Part shown: piece by piece, positions 42,180-51,381 of the stretch | Numbering within the stretch: position 1 is the first letter of the stretch | How the letters are laid out: each line of letters starts with the position of its first letter | DNA from: Psychroflexus montanilacus | GTDB taxonomy: Bacteria > Bacteroidota > Bacteroidia > Flavobacteriales > Flavobacteriaceae | Length of the DNA stretch: 64,000 bases | Assembly: GCF_020164535.1 (NCBI RefSeq) | Contig: NZ_JAIQZC010000001.1 | Span: 62,001 to 126,000, forward strand | Reading direction: 5' to 3' | Notes under the pieces: generated by a model | Seen by the model: the letters and a program-made list of their open reading frames with translations, nothing else | Database searches by the model: none | Told to the model about the DNA's origin: nothing | Made by a program: the position numbers and the translations under genes

Positions 42180-43424
42180 TTAGCCCAAATTGATAATGCC
42201 GTCTTTAATTTTGGAAATCACCGCCTGAGCAGCAGATTCTCCATTTAGCATAGCCGCATTCAACGAACCATTGGCCAGATGATCTCCTGCTAAAAACACC
42301 TGATCTTTGAGCTGAGTTTCCGACTTTGGCAGCATATAATTTACCGTCTGCATAACGGGCAAAGCTTTTTCGATGTGATAAAACTGTTTAAATTCTATCG
42401 TTTCAATATCTGCAAAAGTTTTTAAATCTGCTGTAATTCGAGCTTTCAGCTCTTCTTTGGATAACTCGTGAGGTTTCACAATACTTACAGAAAGCAGATG
42501 TTCTTCAGCATTTGGTTTTGATACATAATAAATGTTGTTAACCAGAGCTTCTTCATCAGCAATAAGAGCAATCATAGGTTCTTTGAAGGCACGCTGCTTA
42601 ACGCTAACGTAGTAATTATCAACGCTTTTCCAAAGTGTATGCTGATTGTTCAGATTTGAAATGAGGTGTGAAGCTTCTGTAGCGATAATCACATAATCAA
42701 AAGTTTCTGTTGAACCGTTTCCAAATGTAATTTCCTGATCTTGAATGGATTTTACAGGTGTGTTGAAGTGAATTTTAGTATGCTTGAGCTGAGCCATCAG
42801 TTGGTTTGGAATAGCCTGAATGCCTTTTTTGGGAATGGTAGCACTCCCCTCACCAAACATTTTGTAGACAAATTCAAATTTTCTAGAGGAGGTTTTCAAT
42901 TCATGTTCCAGAAAAATACCAGTAAAAAAGGGCTTAAAGAAGTTATGAATGATGTCTTCAGAAAAACCATAGTCTTTCAGGTATTGAAGTGTGGTTTTTT
43001 CTTCGGCCAGAAAAATATCATCAAAAGATTTCTTTTTCAGTTCGGTGTTGAGTTTTAAAACTTTCAGTTTATCAGCTACACTTCCAATTTTGGAGGTCAA
43101 GGTTGGAAATAACAAGCTGAATTGTCTTAATGGATCACCAATTTTATCGACTCGTCCTTTGTTATATATAATAGCTCCAGAATAAAATGCTTGCAGGTCC
43201 AGTAAGTCATAATTGAGATATTTCTGTGTTGCAGGATATTGGGTGAGCAGGACCTGGAAACCATGGTCGAAATGATAGCCGTCTCTATAATCTGTTTTGA
43301 CCCGGCCTCCTACTCTATCTGTTGCTTCAAAAATTTGTGGCTTAAACCCTGCCTGTTCCAAATTTATAGCGGCTACCAGGCCGCTAAGACCCGCTCCTAC
43401 TATTGCTATGTTTTGATCTTGCAT
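42180..43424 (-). CDS. FAD-dependent amine oxidase/desaturase-like oxidoreductase
   Basis: A 414-aa flavoprotein of the phytoene-desaturase/monoamine-oxidase superfamily. N-terminal dinucleotide fold IAIVGAGLSGLVAAINLEQAG, then GGRVKTDYRDGYHFDHGFQV, and C-terminal FAD-binding FLAGDHLANGSLNAAMLNGE. Substrate unknown; isoprenoid or aromatic amine oxidation are both possible. No carotenoid genes are nearby. Confidence 0.85.
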   Translation of the reverse strand: MQDQNIAIVGAGLSGLVAAINLEQAGFKPQIFEATDRVGGRVKTDYRDGYHFDHGFQVLLTQYPATQKYLNYDLLDLQAFYSGAIIYNKGRVDKIGDPLRQFSLLFPTLTSKIGSVADKLKVLKLNTELKKKSFDDIFLAEEKTTLQYLKDYGFSEDIIHNFFKPFFTGIFLEHELKTSSRKFEFVYKMFGEGSATIPKKGIQAIPNQLMAQLKHTKIHFNTPVKSIQDQEITFGNGSTETFDYVIIATEASHLISNLNNQHTLWKSVDNYYVSVKQRAFKEPMIALIADEEALVNNIYYVSKPNAEEHLLSVSIVKPHELSKEELKARITADLKTFADIETIEFKQFYHIEKALPVMQTVNYMLPKSETQLKDQVFLAGDHLANGSLNAAMLNGESAAQAVISKIKDGIINLG

Positions 43425-43541
43425 TGAATTTTCTTTTAAGTGTAAGTTCGAAAATCTTAATCTTTTTAAACCTCAAAGTATTCCTAAAAGTTTCTGAACC
43501 CCTGGATTAATGTTTATTTTAGAAAAAAAATAGTATTAACC

Positions 43542-43958
43542 ATGAGCAACAAAGATATGGGAGTTATAGCAAAGAGTGATAATGAATTAAAACTATATTA
43601 TCATCCAGATAATAGAATTGCAAAACAAAGCATCGCTGTCGCGGAGGCTACAAAAGCTGAAAAGGTATTGATCAATTTGGCTGAAGTGAAACTTACTGAA
43701 ACTCAGTGGGGAGAAATTTCGAGATTACTCGACAAGCAACCTTCAGAACTTATTAACACAGACCATCCCTACATACAGAAAACTTTGAGTGAGCAGCCTG
43801 TTTTGGATGAAAATCAGGCTTTGAAGATTTTGGTTCACGATCCGCAGGTTTTAAGGCATCCTATTGCGATGAGAGGAAAAAAAGTCATTGAAGTTGAAGG
43901 TATCAATGATATTATGAAATTACAGGAGATGGATTCTAAAGATGCTAAGCTTCCTTAG
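43542..43958 (+). CDS. ArsC/Spx-like thioredoxin-fold protein lacking all cysteines
   Basis: A 138-aa protein with the arsenate-reductase family outline: LKLYYHPDNRIAKQSIAV at the active-site loop, INTDHPYIQKTL and HPIAMRGKKVIEV near the conserved Arg. The catalytic Cys position reads His/Pro/Asp, and the protein has no cysteine at all. It cannot act as a thiol reductase; a structural or regulatory role is more likely. Confidence 0.78.
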   Translation: MSNKDMGVIAKSDNELKLYYHPDNRIAKQSIAVAEATKAEKVLINLAEVKLTETQWGEISRLLDKQPSELINTDHPYIQKTLSEQPVLDENQALKILVHDPQVLRHPIAMRGKKVIEVEGINDIMKLQEMDSKDAKLP

Positions 43959-43980
43959 AAGCTAAAATAATTTATAGCAA

Positions 43981-44010
43981 AAAAAAAGCGCTCGTCTGAG
44001 CGCTTTTTTT
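43981..44010. terminator. bidirectional terminator
   Basis: A perfect 13-bp stem (AAAAAAAGCGCTC / GAGCGCTTTTTTT) with loop GTCT between the convergent ArsC-like and aconitase genes. Confidence 0.92.
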
Positions 44011-44030
44011 ATGAGATATGATTTCACCTA

Positions 44031-45992
44031 TTAAAGTTTCTCTTTGAAATCATTGATGATTCCACCCCTGATAAGTACTTCAATTTGGCGATCACTCAGT
44101 GTATGTTTTGCTTTAAAAGCTTTGTTGGCACCTTCAGCTTTATGAACAACCACTTCAATAGGTTCTTTTGATTTAACTGAATTGATAACGTTTTTTAGTT
44201 CGATATCATCACCTTGATCAATCAAATCATAATCACTTTTATCTATAAATTCTAGTGGTAAAATACCAAAATTGACTAAGTTTTGCCACGCGATTCTGGC
44301 GTAACTTTTTGCAATGACTGCCACCTGACCCAGATATTTAGGAGCCAAAGCCGCATGCTCACGGCTAGATCCCTGTGCATAATTTTCTGCAGCGACCACG
44401 ACATGTCCACCTCTGGAAACTTTGGCTTCCATCGCTCTGTCATAAAATGAATCATCGATAACGATGAATGAATATTTACTTATTTCTGGTAGATTACTTC
44501 TGAAAGGCAGTACTTCTGCTCCGGCCTTTAAAATTTCATCTGTTGAAATGTTATCTCCCATTTTAAGTAAGACAGGCACTTTGTAGGAATCTTCCAATTC
44601 TGGAATTTCTGGTAATGTCTTGATATTCGGTCCTTTTTCCAGCTTCACATTTTGATTATCCTCAATTGGTGCTACAAGCATATCTGTATTAATGATTTCG
44701 TAGGTAGGATATTCAAATTTAGGATAAGTCATATCAAATTCTTTTTCCATATCTCTGGGATCTGTAATTTTTCCCATCAATGCAGAAGCGGCCGCAGTTT
44801 CGGGACTGCAAAGGTGAACCTGATCGTCTTTGGTCCCACTACGATCTGGAAAATTACGTGGCATAGTTCTTAAACTGATGGTACCACTAGCTGGTGCCTG
44901 TCCCATTCCTATACATCCCATGCAACCTGACTGATGGAACCTTGCACCAGATTTTATAAGGTTCCCAAAAGTTTTATTTTCAATCATGTTTTGCATGATT
45001 TGTCTAGACGTTGGGTTAATATCAAAACTTACTTCCGGACTCACACTTTTGTCTTTCACGATAGCACTTGCTACCCAGAAATCTCGTAATCCCGGATTGG
45101 CTGAAGAACCAATAACTACCTGGCTTATGGCTTTGCCTGCTACTTCAGATACTGGGACTACGTTGCCAGGACTGGTTGGTAAAGCGATAAGCGATACCAA
45201 ATCATCTAGAACTATTTCCTCGTGAAAATCGTATTCACAACCTTCATCTGCCAAAAGTTCTATCCAGTCATCTTCTCTTTCCTGAGATTTCAAAAATCGT
45301 TTGGTTTCTTCATCACTAGGAAATACAGAGGTTGTAGCACCCAATTCTGCACCCATATTGGCGATGACATGGCGGTCCATGGCACTGAGTTCTTTTAGTC
45401 CGTCACCATAATATTCGATGATTTTACCTACGCCACCTTTGACATCGTGTCGTCTCAGCATTTCCAGAACCACATCTTTTGCACTCACCCAGTCAGGTAG
45501 TTTTCCTGTAAGCTTTACGCCCATCACTTTTGGCATTTTAACAAAATAAGGCTGACCTGCTATAGCTGCTGCTACATCTAATCCTCCTGTACCAATGGCC
45601 AGCATCCCAAGAGATCCAGCCGCACAGGTGTGAGAATCTGATCCCACCAAAGTTTTTCCAGGTTTTCCAAAGCGTTCCATATGTACAGGATGGCTCACGC
45701 CATTCCCTGGACGACTGAACCAAAGGCCAAATCGCTGAGCTGCTGATTTCAAGAATTTGTGATCATCAGCATTTTTAAAATCTGTCTGAAGTAAGTTGTG
45801 ATCCACATATTGCACAGCGACTTCAGTTTTTGCTCTGTCCAATCCCATAGCTTCAAGTTCCAGTTGTACTAAAGTACCTGTAGCATCCTGAAGCAATGCC
45901 TGATCTATCTTGATTCCAATCTCCTCTCCAGGCTTTAATTTACCTTCAATTAGGTGAGATTCAATTAGTTTTTGAGTTACATTTTTTGCCAT
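44031..45992 (-). CDS. aconitate hydratase, Aquifex type
   Basis: Isomerises citrate and isocitrate in the TCA cycle. It is the shorter (653 aa) aconitase subtype known as Aquifex type rather than the ~755-aa mitochondrial-like or AcnA forms. 4Fe-4S ligands appear in SDSHTC and SGCMGCIGMG; the swivel domain contains NYAQGSSREHAAL. Start chosen at ATG 45992 (MAKNVTQKL); ten further codons upstream are open. Confidence 0.93.
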   Translation of the reverse strand: MAKNVTQKLIESHLIEGKLKPGEEIGIKIDQALLQDATGTLVQLELEAMGLDRAKTEVAVQYVDHNLLQTDFKNADDHKFLKSAAQRFGLWFSRPGNGVSHPVHMERFGKPGKTLVGSDSHTCAAGSLGMLAIGTGGLDVAAAIAGQPYFVKMPKVMGVKLTGKLPDWVSAKDVVLEMLRRHDVKGGVGKIIEYYGDGLKELSAMDRHVIANMGAELGATTSVFPSDEETKRFLKSQEREDDWIELLADEGCEYDFHEEIVLDDLVSLIALPTSPGNVVPVSEVAGKAISQVVIGSSANPGLRDFWVASAIVKDKSVSPEVSFDINPTSRQIMQNMIENKTFGNLIKSGARFHQSGCMGCIGMGQAPASGTISLRTMPRNFPDRSGTKDDQVHLCSPETAAASALMGKITDPRDMEKEFDMTYPKFEYPTYEIINTDMLVAPIEDNQNVKLEKGPNIKTLPEIPELEDSYKVPVLLKMGDNISTDEILKAGAEVLPFRSNLPEISKYSFIVIDDSFYDRAMEAKVSRGGHVVVAAENYAQGSSREHAALAPKYLGQVAVIAKSYARIAWQNLVNFGILPLEFIDKSDYDLIDQGDDIELKNVINSVKSKEPIEVVVHKAEGANKAFKAKHTLSDRQIEVLIRGGIINDFKEKL

Positions 45993-46091
45993 GACTTTAG
46001 TTTCTTTTTGAATGATCATCAAATTACTAAATACATGACAATTCCAAATTCAATTAACAAAGATTAAACTCTTAAGATCAATTGAGATCCA

Positions 46092-46123
46092 TTGGTTTCT
46101 GGACTTAAAATAAATTACTTTTG
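46092..46123 (+). promoter_or_regulatory. promoter of upp
   Basis: TTGG at 46092-46095, 20 bp spacer, TACTTTTG at 46116-46123; the ATG is 14 bases further. Confidence 0.7.
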
Positions 46124-46137
46124 AAAAAAAACACTCT

Positions 46138-46800
46138 ATGAAAGTTCATAACCTAAGTCAAACCAACTCTATATTGAATCATTTTCTACATCAAATTCGA
46201 GATGAAAATATTCAGAAAGACAGAATGAAATTCCGAAGAAATATTGAACGCATTGGTGAAATTTTGAGTTACGAAATGAGTAAATCTTTAAGGTTTCAAC
46301 CCCAAGCTTTCAAAACACCTTTAAGCGAATCAACCTTCAATCAAATCAACAATGACTTAGTTGTCTGTTCAATATTAAGAGCTGGAGTGCCCTTACATAA
46401 CGGAGTTTTAAATTATTTTGACGAAGCAGACAGCGCATTCGTCTCTGCTTTTAGGAAAACTTCTGAAGACGCAACAACTGAAGATGAATTTGAAATAATT
46501 GTGGAATACCTCTCCTCACCTAGCCTGGAAGGGAAAATATTGGTGTTGGCAGATCCTATGCTGGCCACAGGATTATCGATGCTCAATGTATTGAAAGCCC
46601 TGCAAAAAATGGGACAACCAAAATCTGTGCACGTTTTATCTGTGGTAGGAGCTCAACCAGGAATTGATTTGATTAATAATTATTTACCTGATGATGCTCA
46701 TCTTTGGATTGCTGCTATAGACGATAAATTGAATGACAAAGGATATATCATTCCAGGGCTTGGTGATGCTGGAGATCTGGCTTATGGTAAAAAATTGTGA
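46138..46800 (+). CDS. upp: uracil phosphoribosyltransferase
   Basis: Salvages uracil to UMP with PRPP. The 220-aa protein has RAGVPLHNGVLNYF, the PRPP loop VLADPMLATGLSMLNVL and the uracil-binding end YIIPGLGDAGDLAYG. Own promoter. Confidence 0.94.
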   Translation: MKVHNLSQTNSILNHFLHQIRDENIQKDRMKFRRNIERIGEILSYEMSKSLRFQPQAFKTPLSESTFNQINNDLVVCSILRAGVPLHNGVLNYFDEADSAFVSAFRKTSEDATTEDEFEIIVEYLSSPSLEGKILVLADPMLATGLSMLNVLKALQKMGQPKSVHVLSVVGAQPGIDLINNYLPDDAHLWIAAIDDKLNDKGYIIPGLGDAGDLAYGKKL

Positions 46801-46845
46801 TTATTCTTAAAAAAATATTTACATTTATCTCAAAACTAACTACTT

Positions 46846-47691
46846 ATGACCAAAATTGCTACTATTTCAGTTTTATTTGCTGTTTTAATGACGGCTTGTG
46901 TATCAAAAAAGAAATACAATCAAGTTGAAAACCAAAAAACAGCCTTACAGGAAGAGATTTCGAATTTGAAATCTGACAGTAAAGAATGTAATGAAAATTA
47001 CGCTGAGCTTGAAGATGAGGTAATGTCTTACAAACAAAAAATTGCGCAGTTGCAAGGAGACTCAGAAAACAAAATTGAATTGACAGAAAACGGTCAAGTA
47101 GTTTCTGAAACGACCAAGGCTAATGTGAGGAAGGTGTTTTCAAAAATGCCAGCAGACCAAAGGTCTAAAGCCAAAACACTTGAGGACTCAATCAACCTGG
47201 CAGTTGGCTACAACATCAAGTCCAATTTGCTAACTCAAATGAAGGATGAAGACAAAGAAGCTGACGATGCTATAGAGGTAAGTGTTGCAGAACCTGTAGT
47301 GAGAATTACGCTTACAGATAAAGTTCTATTTAAAAGCGGAAGTTACTGGGTAGACAAAAAGGCGTATAATTTGCTGGCTAGAATCGCAGAAGTTATAAAC
47401 TCCGAGCCAAATATGGATATTCGCGTGGAAGGCCATGCAGATAATATGAAATTATCGGAAAAATCTTACATCGTAGATAATTGGGATTTAAGTATTCGCA
47501 GAGCTGCATCTGTGGTAAGAACTTTAGAAAACAAATTTGAAGTAGGTGGCGATCGTCTCATCGCATCCGGGAGATCTCATTATTACCCTGTAGCCGATAA
47601 TTCTACAAGTGAAGGAAGAGCGAAAAATAGACGAACTACCATTCTATTGCTTCCAAAAATTGACAGGTACATGGAAATTTTAAATAAATAA
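46846..47691 (+). CDS. OmpA-family lipoprotein
   Basis: A 281-aa predicted lipoprotein (LMTACV lipobox, ~Cys18), a coiled-coil stretch (~25-75) and a C-terminal OmpA/MotB peptidoglycan-binding domain (~160-275) with VLFKSGSYWVDKKA, RVEGHADN and RAKNRRTTILL. It likely ties the outer membrane to the cell wall. Confidence 0.9.
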   Translation: MTKIATISVLFAVLMTACVSKKKYNQVENQKTALQEEISNLKSDSKECNENYAELEDEVMSYKQKIAQLQGDSENKIELTENGQVVSETTKANVRKVFSKMPADQRSKAKTLEDSINLAVGYNIKSNLLTQMKDEDKEADDAIEVSVAEPVVRITLTDKVLFKSGSYWVDKKAYNLLARIAEVINSEPNMDIRVEGHADNMKLSEKSYIVDNWDLSIRRAASVVRTLENKFEVGGDRLIASGRSHYYPVADNSTSEGRAKNRRTTILLLPKIDRYMEILNK

Positions 47692-47717
47692 AATTCACAA
47701 TTGTACTTGAAAATAAG

Positions 47718-47751
47718 AAAAGCCTGCTTAGAGGATACCAAGCAGGCTTTT
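47718..47751. terminator. hairpin between convergent OmpA and hydrolase genes
   Basis: Perfect 12-bp stem AAAAGCCTGCTT / AAGCAGGCTTTT with a 10-nt loop. The T-run is only four bases, but its position fits a two-way terminator. Confidence 0.75.
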
Positions 47752-47769
47752 CATTTGCAACAAACTTAA

Positions 47770-48624
47770 CTAGTTGCTATTGTAAATTTCATTGAAAAAG
47801 AAAGTCATATTTTCCCATGATTTTTTGCTAGCCTCTTCATCGTAAGCTAAAGGTAAATCATATTCCTTAGCTATACTGTCAGCATCTTTATTGGTATACG
47901 AATGCTTAACACCTTCGAACGCAATGTACTCGTAATCGGCATTGACAGCATCCAGTTGAGCTTTAAACTCACTTTCTTGCTCATCTGTTATCATCATATC
48001 TTCTGCACCATTCTGAATCAATAATTTGGCCTTTAAGTCTTCACTTGGCATTACTGGCAATCCTAAACCACTATGAAAAACTGCAACAGCGTCTAAATCT
48101 GCACCAGCATTAGCCATGGCTAATGCAACACTACCTCCAAAACAAAATCCTATAGCAGATATCTTATCAGAATCTACATATTCACTTTCTTTTAGGGTTT
48201 CCATGGCTGCGTTGAACCTTTGTTTTGCAGTATCAAAATTTTTCATCACGTTACCAGAAAACTCCATAGCCTCATCCGGATGTTCGGCTTGTTTACCCTC
48301 ACCATACATATCTACAGCTAAAGCTACGTATCCCATTTCTGCGAGTTCATCTGCTTTTTCTCTGGCAAAGTTATCGTGTCCCCACCATTCATGGACAACA
48401 ATAATCCCAGGTCTCCTACCTTCCAGCACACTATTGTGAGCAATGTATCCATTCATAACAGTTGAATTTGATTCATAAGAAATTTCTTTTCCTACTACTT
48501 CAACAGGATTATCTTCCTGAATGACTTCTACGTTTTCTTCTTCCTTGTCTTTATCTTTTGTTTCAGATTTGCAAGCTGCGAAAACTATCGCTAAAGCTAG
48601 GAGTGTCCATTTATAATTTTTCAT
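47770..48624 (-). CDS. dienelactone hydrolase-like lipoprotein
   Basis: A 284-aa predicted lipoprotein (VFAACK lipobox, ~Cys18) with a charged linker and an alpha/beta hydrolase of the DLH type: VVHEWWG, nucleophile Cys in GFCFGGS, Asp in NGAEDMM and His in KHSYTN. A Cys nucleophile is the usual DLH form. Substrate unknown; the envelope location suggests it acts on imported or surface esters or lactones. It overlaps the upstream DUF2452 gene by 4 bp. Confidence 0.87.
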   Translation of the reverse strand: MKNYKWTLLALAIVFAACKSETKDKDKEEENVEVIQEDNPVEVVGKEISYESNSTVMNGYIAHNSVLEGRRPGIIVVHEWWGHDNFAREKADELAEMGYVALAVDMYGEGKQAEHPDEAMEFSGNVMKNFDTAKQRFNAAMETLKESEYVDSDKISAIGFCFGGSVALAMANAGADLDAVAVFHSGLGLPVMPSEDLKAKLLIQNGAEDMMITDEQESEFKAQLDAVNADYEYIAFEGVKHSYTNKDADSIAKEYDLPLAYDEEASKKSWENMTFFFNEIYNSN

Positions 48625-49064
48625 GAGTTTTGGTTTATAGGTTTTTGGTTTGTTTCTTTATCAAGGTGGATCCACATTTTATCTTCATTTAATTTAAAAC
48701 TACCCTTAAACTGAAAATTGCATTCGTTAGGGGAAATGATAGATAAAAATATACTTCCATTTTTCTTTTCGTAGAGGTGATAAATTTCGCCAACAATTGG
48801 TTCAAAACTAAATTGAGCACTATAAATAAGATTGTTGTACTCATATTGAGCCATCAACTTCTCATATTTGGTTTTTAGCTCTTCGTATTCAGTTTTGATT
48901 TGATGATTGACTTTACTCACATTCGAATTTTTCCAGCCAGTTAAGTCGGTTGGAGTAATTTTGGGAGCACCAGAATTGGTTGCATATGGCAATAGCCCTG
49001 CTTCGTATTTGTTGGTTTCCTCATTATAAACCACCTGATCTGGCTTTTTGCTGTTTTCTCCCAT
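48621..49064 (-). CDS. DUF2452 family protein
   Basis: A 147-aa cytoplasmic protein starting at ATG 49064 (MGENSKKPDQVVYN); the frame is open to 49100. It matches DUF2452 (YATNSGAPKITPTDLTGWK, then YEYNNLIYSAQFSFEPIVGE). Function unknown. It is first in a two-gene unit with the hydrolase lipoprotein. Confidence 0.8.
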   Translation of the reverse strand: MGENSKKPDQVVYNEETNKYEAGLLPYATNSGAPKITPTDLTGWKNSNVSKVNHQIKTEYEELKTKYEKLMAQYEYNNLIYSAQFSFEPIVGEIYHLYEKKNGSIFLSIISPNECNFQFKGSFKLNEDKMWIHLDKETNQKPINQNS

Positions 49065-49167
49065 AAAATATTTAAATATATTGAGCGAAATTAAATTCAA
49101 TTATACCAACTATCCTCTTCGCTAAGGTTAAAATTCCTTTAAAATCAGGAATTAAGTAGTGATAAAA

Positions 49168-49197
49168 TTGGGTTTGGGTGTCATAATCATACCTTTG
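49168..49197 (+). promoter_or_regulatory. promoter of the FKBP gene
   Basis: TTG at 49168-49170, 19 bp spacer and TACCTTTG at 49190-49197; the ATG is at 49249. Confidence 0.7.
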
Positions 49198-49248
49198 CAA
49201 TGAATTTAAGTAGAAATCTAATTAATTAGAAATCAATAATTTATTATT

Positions 49249-49683
49249 ATGAGTCAAGTAAAAGAAAAAGACACAGTAAAAGTACATTACACTGGTAAGT
49301 TAGCTTCCACAGGTCAAGTATTTGATAGTTCTTTGGAAAGAGAACCAATTGAATTTACACTTGGAGAAGGTACTATCATCCCAGGTTTTGAAACAGGTGT
49401 TCTCAATATGAAAGAAAGCGAGAAAAAAACCATAGAAATTCCTAAAGAAGAAGCTTATGGCGAAGTAAGAAAAGATCTTTTTCAACAAGTCGGTAAAGAT
49501 CAGCTTCCAGAAGAAATAAAGCCAGAAGTAGGAATGGGATTAGTTTCTCAAAATCCTGATGGTTCTGAGCGTCAATTAAGAGTAGCTGAAGTGAATGATG
49601 ATCATATTGTAGTAGATGCTAATCATCCTTTAGCTGGACATGACCTTACATTTGAATTAGAATTAGTAGAAATCAAAAGCTAG
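49249..49683 (+). CDS. FKBP-type peptidyl-prolyl isomerase, SlyD/SlpA-like
   Basis: A 144-aa cytoplasmic FKBP with inserted chaperone flap: VKVHYTGKLASTGQVFDSS, IIPGFETGVLNMKESEKK, the flap ~residues 65-120 and NHPLAGHDLTFELELVEI. It lacks the His/Cys-rich metal tail of E. coli SlyD. It should catalyse prolyl isomerisation and aid folding. Confidence 0.92.
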   Translation: MSQVKEKDTVKVHYTGKLASTGQVFDSSLEREPIEFTLGEGTIIPGFETGVLNMKESEKKTIEIPKEEAYGEVRKDLFQQVGKDQLPEEIKPEVGMGLVSQNPDGSERQLRVAEVNDDHIVVDANHPLAGHDLTFELELVEIKS

Positions 49684-49708
49684 ACATAAATTCAAATTAT
49701 TATTATTT

Positions 49709-49739
49709 AAAGCCACTCGTAATTGAGTGGCTTTTTTTT
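49709..49739 (+). terminator. Terminator of the FKBP gene
   Basis: Stem AAAGCCACTC / GAGTGGCTTT, 6-nt loop and eight T. Confidence 0.92.
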
Positions 49740-49791
49740 GTAAGATGATTTAAGAGATCTCGACTAAAAGTATAAATACAAACATATTCAT

Positions 49792-50337
49792 ATGAGACCT
49801 ATAGAAATAAACGATGCTAAAGAACCTGCTAAAGGAATTTTGGAAGCCACAAAATCAAAGATGGGAGCCGTTCCTATTATGTTCAAAATGATGGCTAATA
49901 ACCCATCTTTACTTAATGCATACACCAAAGCTGATGAAACCTTTAGAACTAATTCAGGTTTTACCCCACAAGAACAGGAAGTGATTCTTTTATCGGTTGC
50001 TGCCTACAACGGCTGCAGCTATTGTGTAGCTGCGCATAGTTTTATTGCTAAAAACCAAAGTAATGTTTCTCCGGAAGTCCTGGAAGCCTTAAGAGCACAA
50101 AAAGAATTACCAGATACAAAGCTGGATGCTCTTTCAAAATTCGCCATCTCTGTAGCCAAAGAAAGAGGGTATCCATCAAAAGATACTATGGAAACTTTAA
50201 AAGATGCAGGGTATACAGATGAGCATATTGCAGGAGTTCTTACGGGGGTAGGAATGAAAACCATGAGTAACTACATCAATCATATCGCAGAAACAGAGGT
50301 AGACGACATGTTTTCTGAATTTAAATGGGAGAGATAG
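49792..50337 (+). CDS. carboxymuconolactone decarboxylase/AhpD-like protein
   Basis: A 181-aa alpha-helical protein with the AhpD-type catalytic motif CSYCVAAHS (two Cys and a His) after FTPQEQEVILLSVAAYNG. Such proteins are peroxidase-linked or alkylhydroperoxidases. The partner AhpC is not nearby, so the reductant is unknown. Confidence 0.86.
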   Translation: MRPIEINDAKEPAKGILEATKSKMGAVPIMFKMMANNPSLLNAYTKADETFRTNSGFTPQEQEVILLSVAAYNGCSYCVAAHSFIAKNQSNVSPEVLEALRAQKELPDTKLDALSKFAISVAKERGYPSKDTMETLKDAGYTDEHIAGVLTGVGMKTMSNYINHIAETEVDDMFSEFKWER

Positions 50338-50359
50338 TCTCAGCATCTTTTACTGATTG

Positions 50360-50390
50360 AAACGCTCAACCTTTACGTTGAGCGTTTTTT
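50360..50390 (+). terminator. Terminator of the AhpD-like gene
   Basis: Stem AAACGCTCAAC / GTTGAGCGTTT with loop CTTTAC and a T-run. Confidence 0.9.
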
Positions 50391-50437
50391 GTTCAAACAA
50401 TTTATAAAATATTTAAACTTGTTTATGACAGCTTGAG

Positions 50438-50445
50438 TATTTTTG
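50438..50445 (+). promoter_or_regulatory. -7 box next to a start codon
   Basis: TATTTTTG ends only 5 bases before the ATG at 50451, which suggests a leaderless mRNA. Confidence 0.6.
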
Positions 50446-50450
50446 CCAGC

Positions 50451-50840
50451 ATGAAATTAACATTACAACTTGCAGCAGTTTACAATATACTCTGGGGAGC
50501 CTGGGTAGTTATTTTCCCCAACCATTTTTTTGAACTTGTAGGCATGGAGCTTCCCTCCCAACCTATGATTTGGCAGGGAATGGGAATGGTCATAGGTGTT
50601 TACGGATTGGGCTATTGGTGGGCTTCTTTTGATCCGTTAAGGCATTGGCCTATTGTTGCCGTAGGATTTTTAGGAAAGATATTTGGACCATTGGGTTTTG
50701 TGTTTAATTACTACGAAGGCAAAGTTCCATTTGAATTCTTTTACACTTTAATCACTAATGATTTCATTTGGTGGATCCCTTTTTTCCTTATTTTAAAAAG
50801 AGTTCATCAAGATTACAACTGGAAACTTTCTGAAAAATGA
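50451..50840 (+). CDS. small membrane protein, unknown
   Basis: A 129-aa protein with about four membrane segments (LAAVYNILWGAWVVIF, GMGMVIGVYGLGYWW, IVAVGFLGKIFGPLGFVF, FIWWIPFFLIL). Family not recognised. Start is ATG 50451 rather than the longer in-frame TTG. The next membrane gene overlaps it by 4 bp, so they are coupled. Confidence 0.75.
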   Translation: MKLTLQLAAVYNILWGAWVVIFPNHFFELVGMELPSQPMIWQGMGMVIGVYGLGYWWASFDPLRHWPIVAVGFLGKIFGPLGFVFNYYEGKVPFEFFYTLITNDFIWWIPFFLILKRVHQDYNWKLSEK

Positions 50841-51265
50841 ATCCAATTTTAGAGCATATTCATTCTATCAGAATAGTCATAGATTTTGGATTGGTAGTAT
50901 TAATATGGATGGTGCAGCTTATCGTTTATCCAGGCTATTCTTTTTACAGTGATGAGAATCTTTTAAAATGGCATAAATACTACACACCGAGAATTACTGT
51001 AGTTGTGGCACCCATGATGTTTGTTCAAATGGGAATAGCTATCTATTTATTACTTTTTGAATATTCAATACCAAACTTAACTTATTCCTTACTCGTACTT
51101 TCAACATGGGTAGGCACATTCAGTTATTTTGTGCCTTTACATCAAAAAATTGAAGCAAATCAAGAAATTAAACCCTCAGCTAAAAAACTAACTTCTGGGA
51201 ATTGGATACGAACGTTTCAATGGACTTTGACCTTTGTTTTTGGCTTATATCTTCTCTATTCTTAA
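50837..51265 (+). CDS. small membrane protein, unknown
   Basis: A 142-aa protein with four membrane segments (IDFGLVVLIWMVQLIVYPG, VVVAPMMFVQMGIAIYLLLF, YSLLVLSTWVGTFSYF, WTLTFVFGLYLLYS). The WMVQLIVYPG motif is seen in a conserved unassigned family in marine bacteria. It is co-transcribed with the preceding membrane gene and precedes rpoD. Confidence 0.75.
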   Translation: MNPILEHIHSIRIVIDFGLVVLIWMVQLIVYPGYSFYSDENLLKWHKYYTPRITVVVAPMMFVQMGIAIYLLLFEYSIPNLTYSLLVLSTWVGTFSYFVPLHQKIEANQEIKPSAKKLTSGNWIRTFQWTLTFVFGLYLLYS

Positions 51266-51381
51266 TTATATAATAAAATACTGGAATTGATGACTTTATA
51301 AGGCAACAATACTTGACTTTCTGAGTTTAAAGTCGTATTATAGCAAGATTTCAGTTATTAACTATTATATAAAAATTATAT

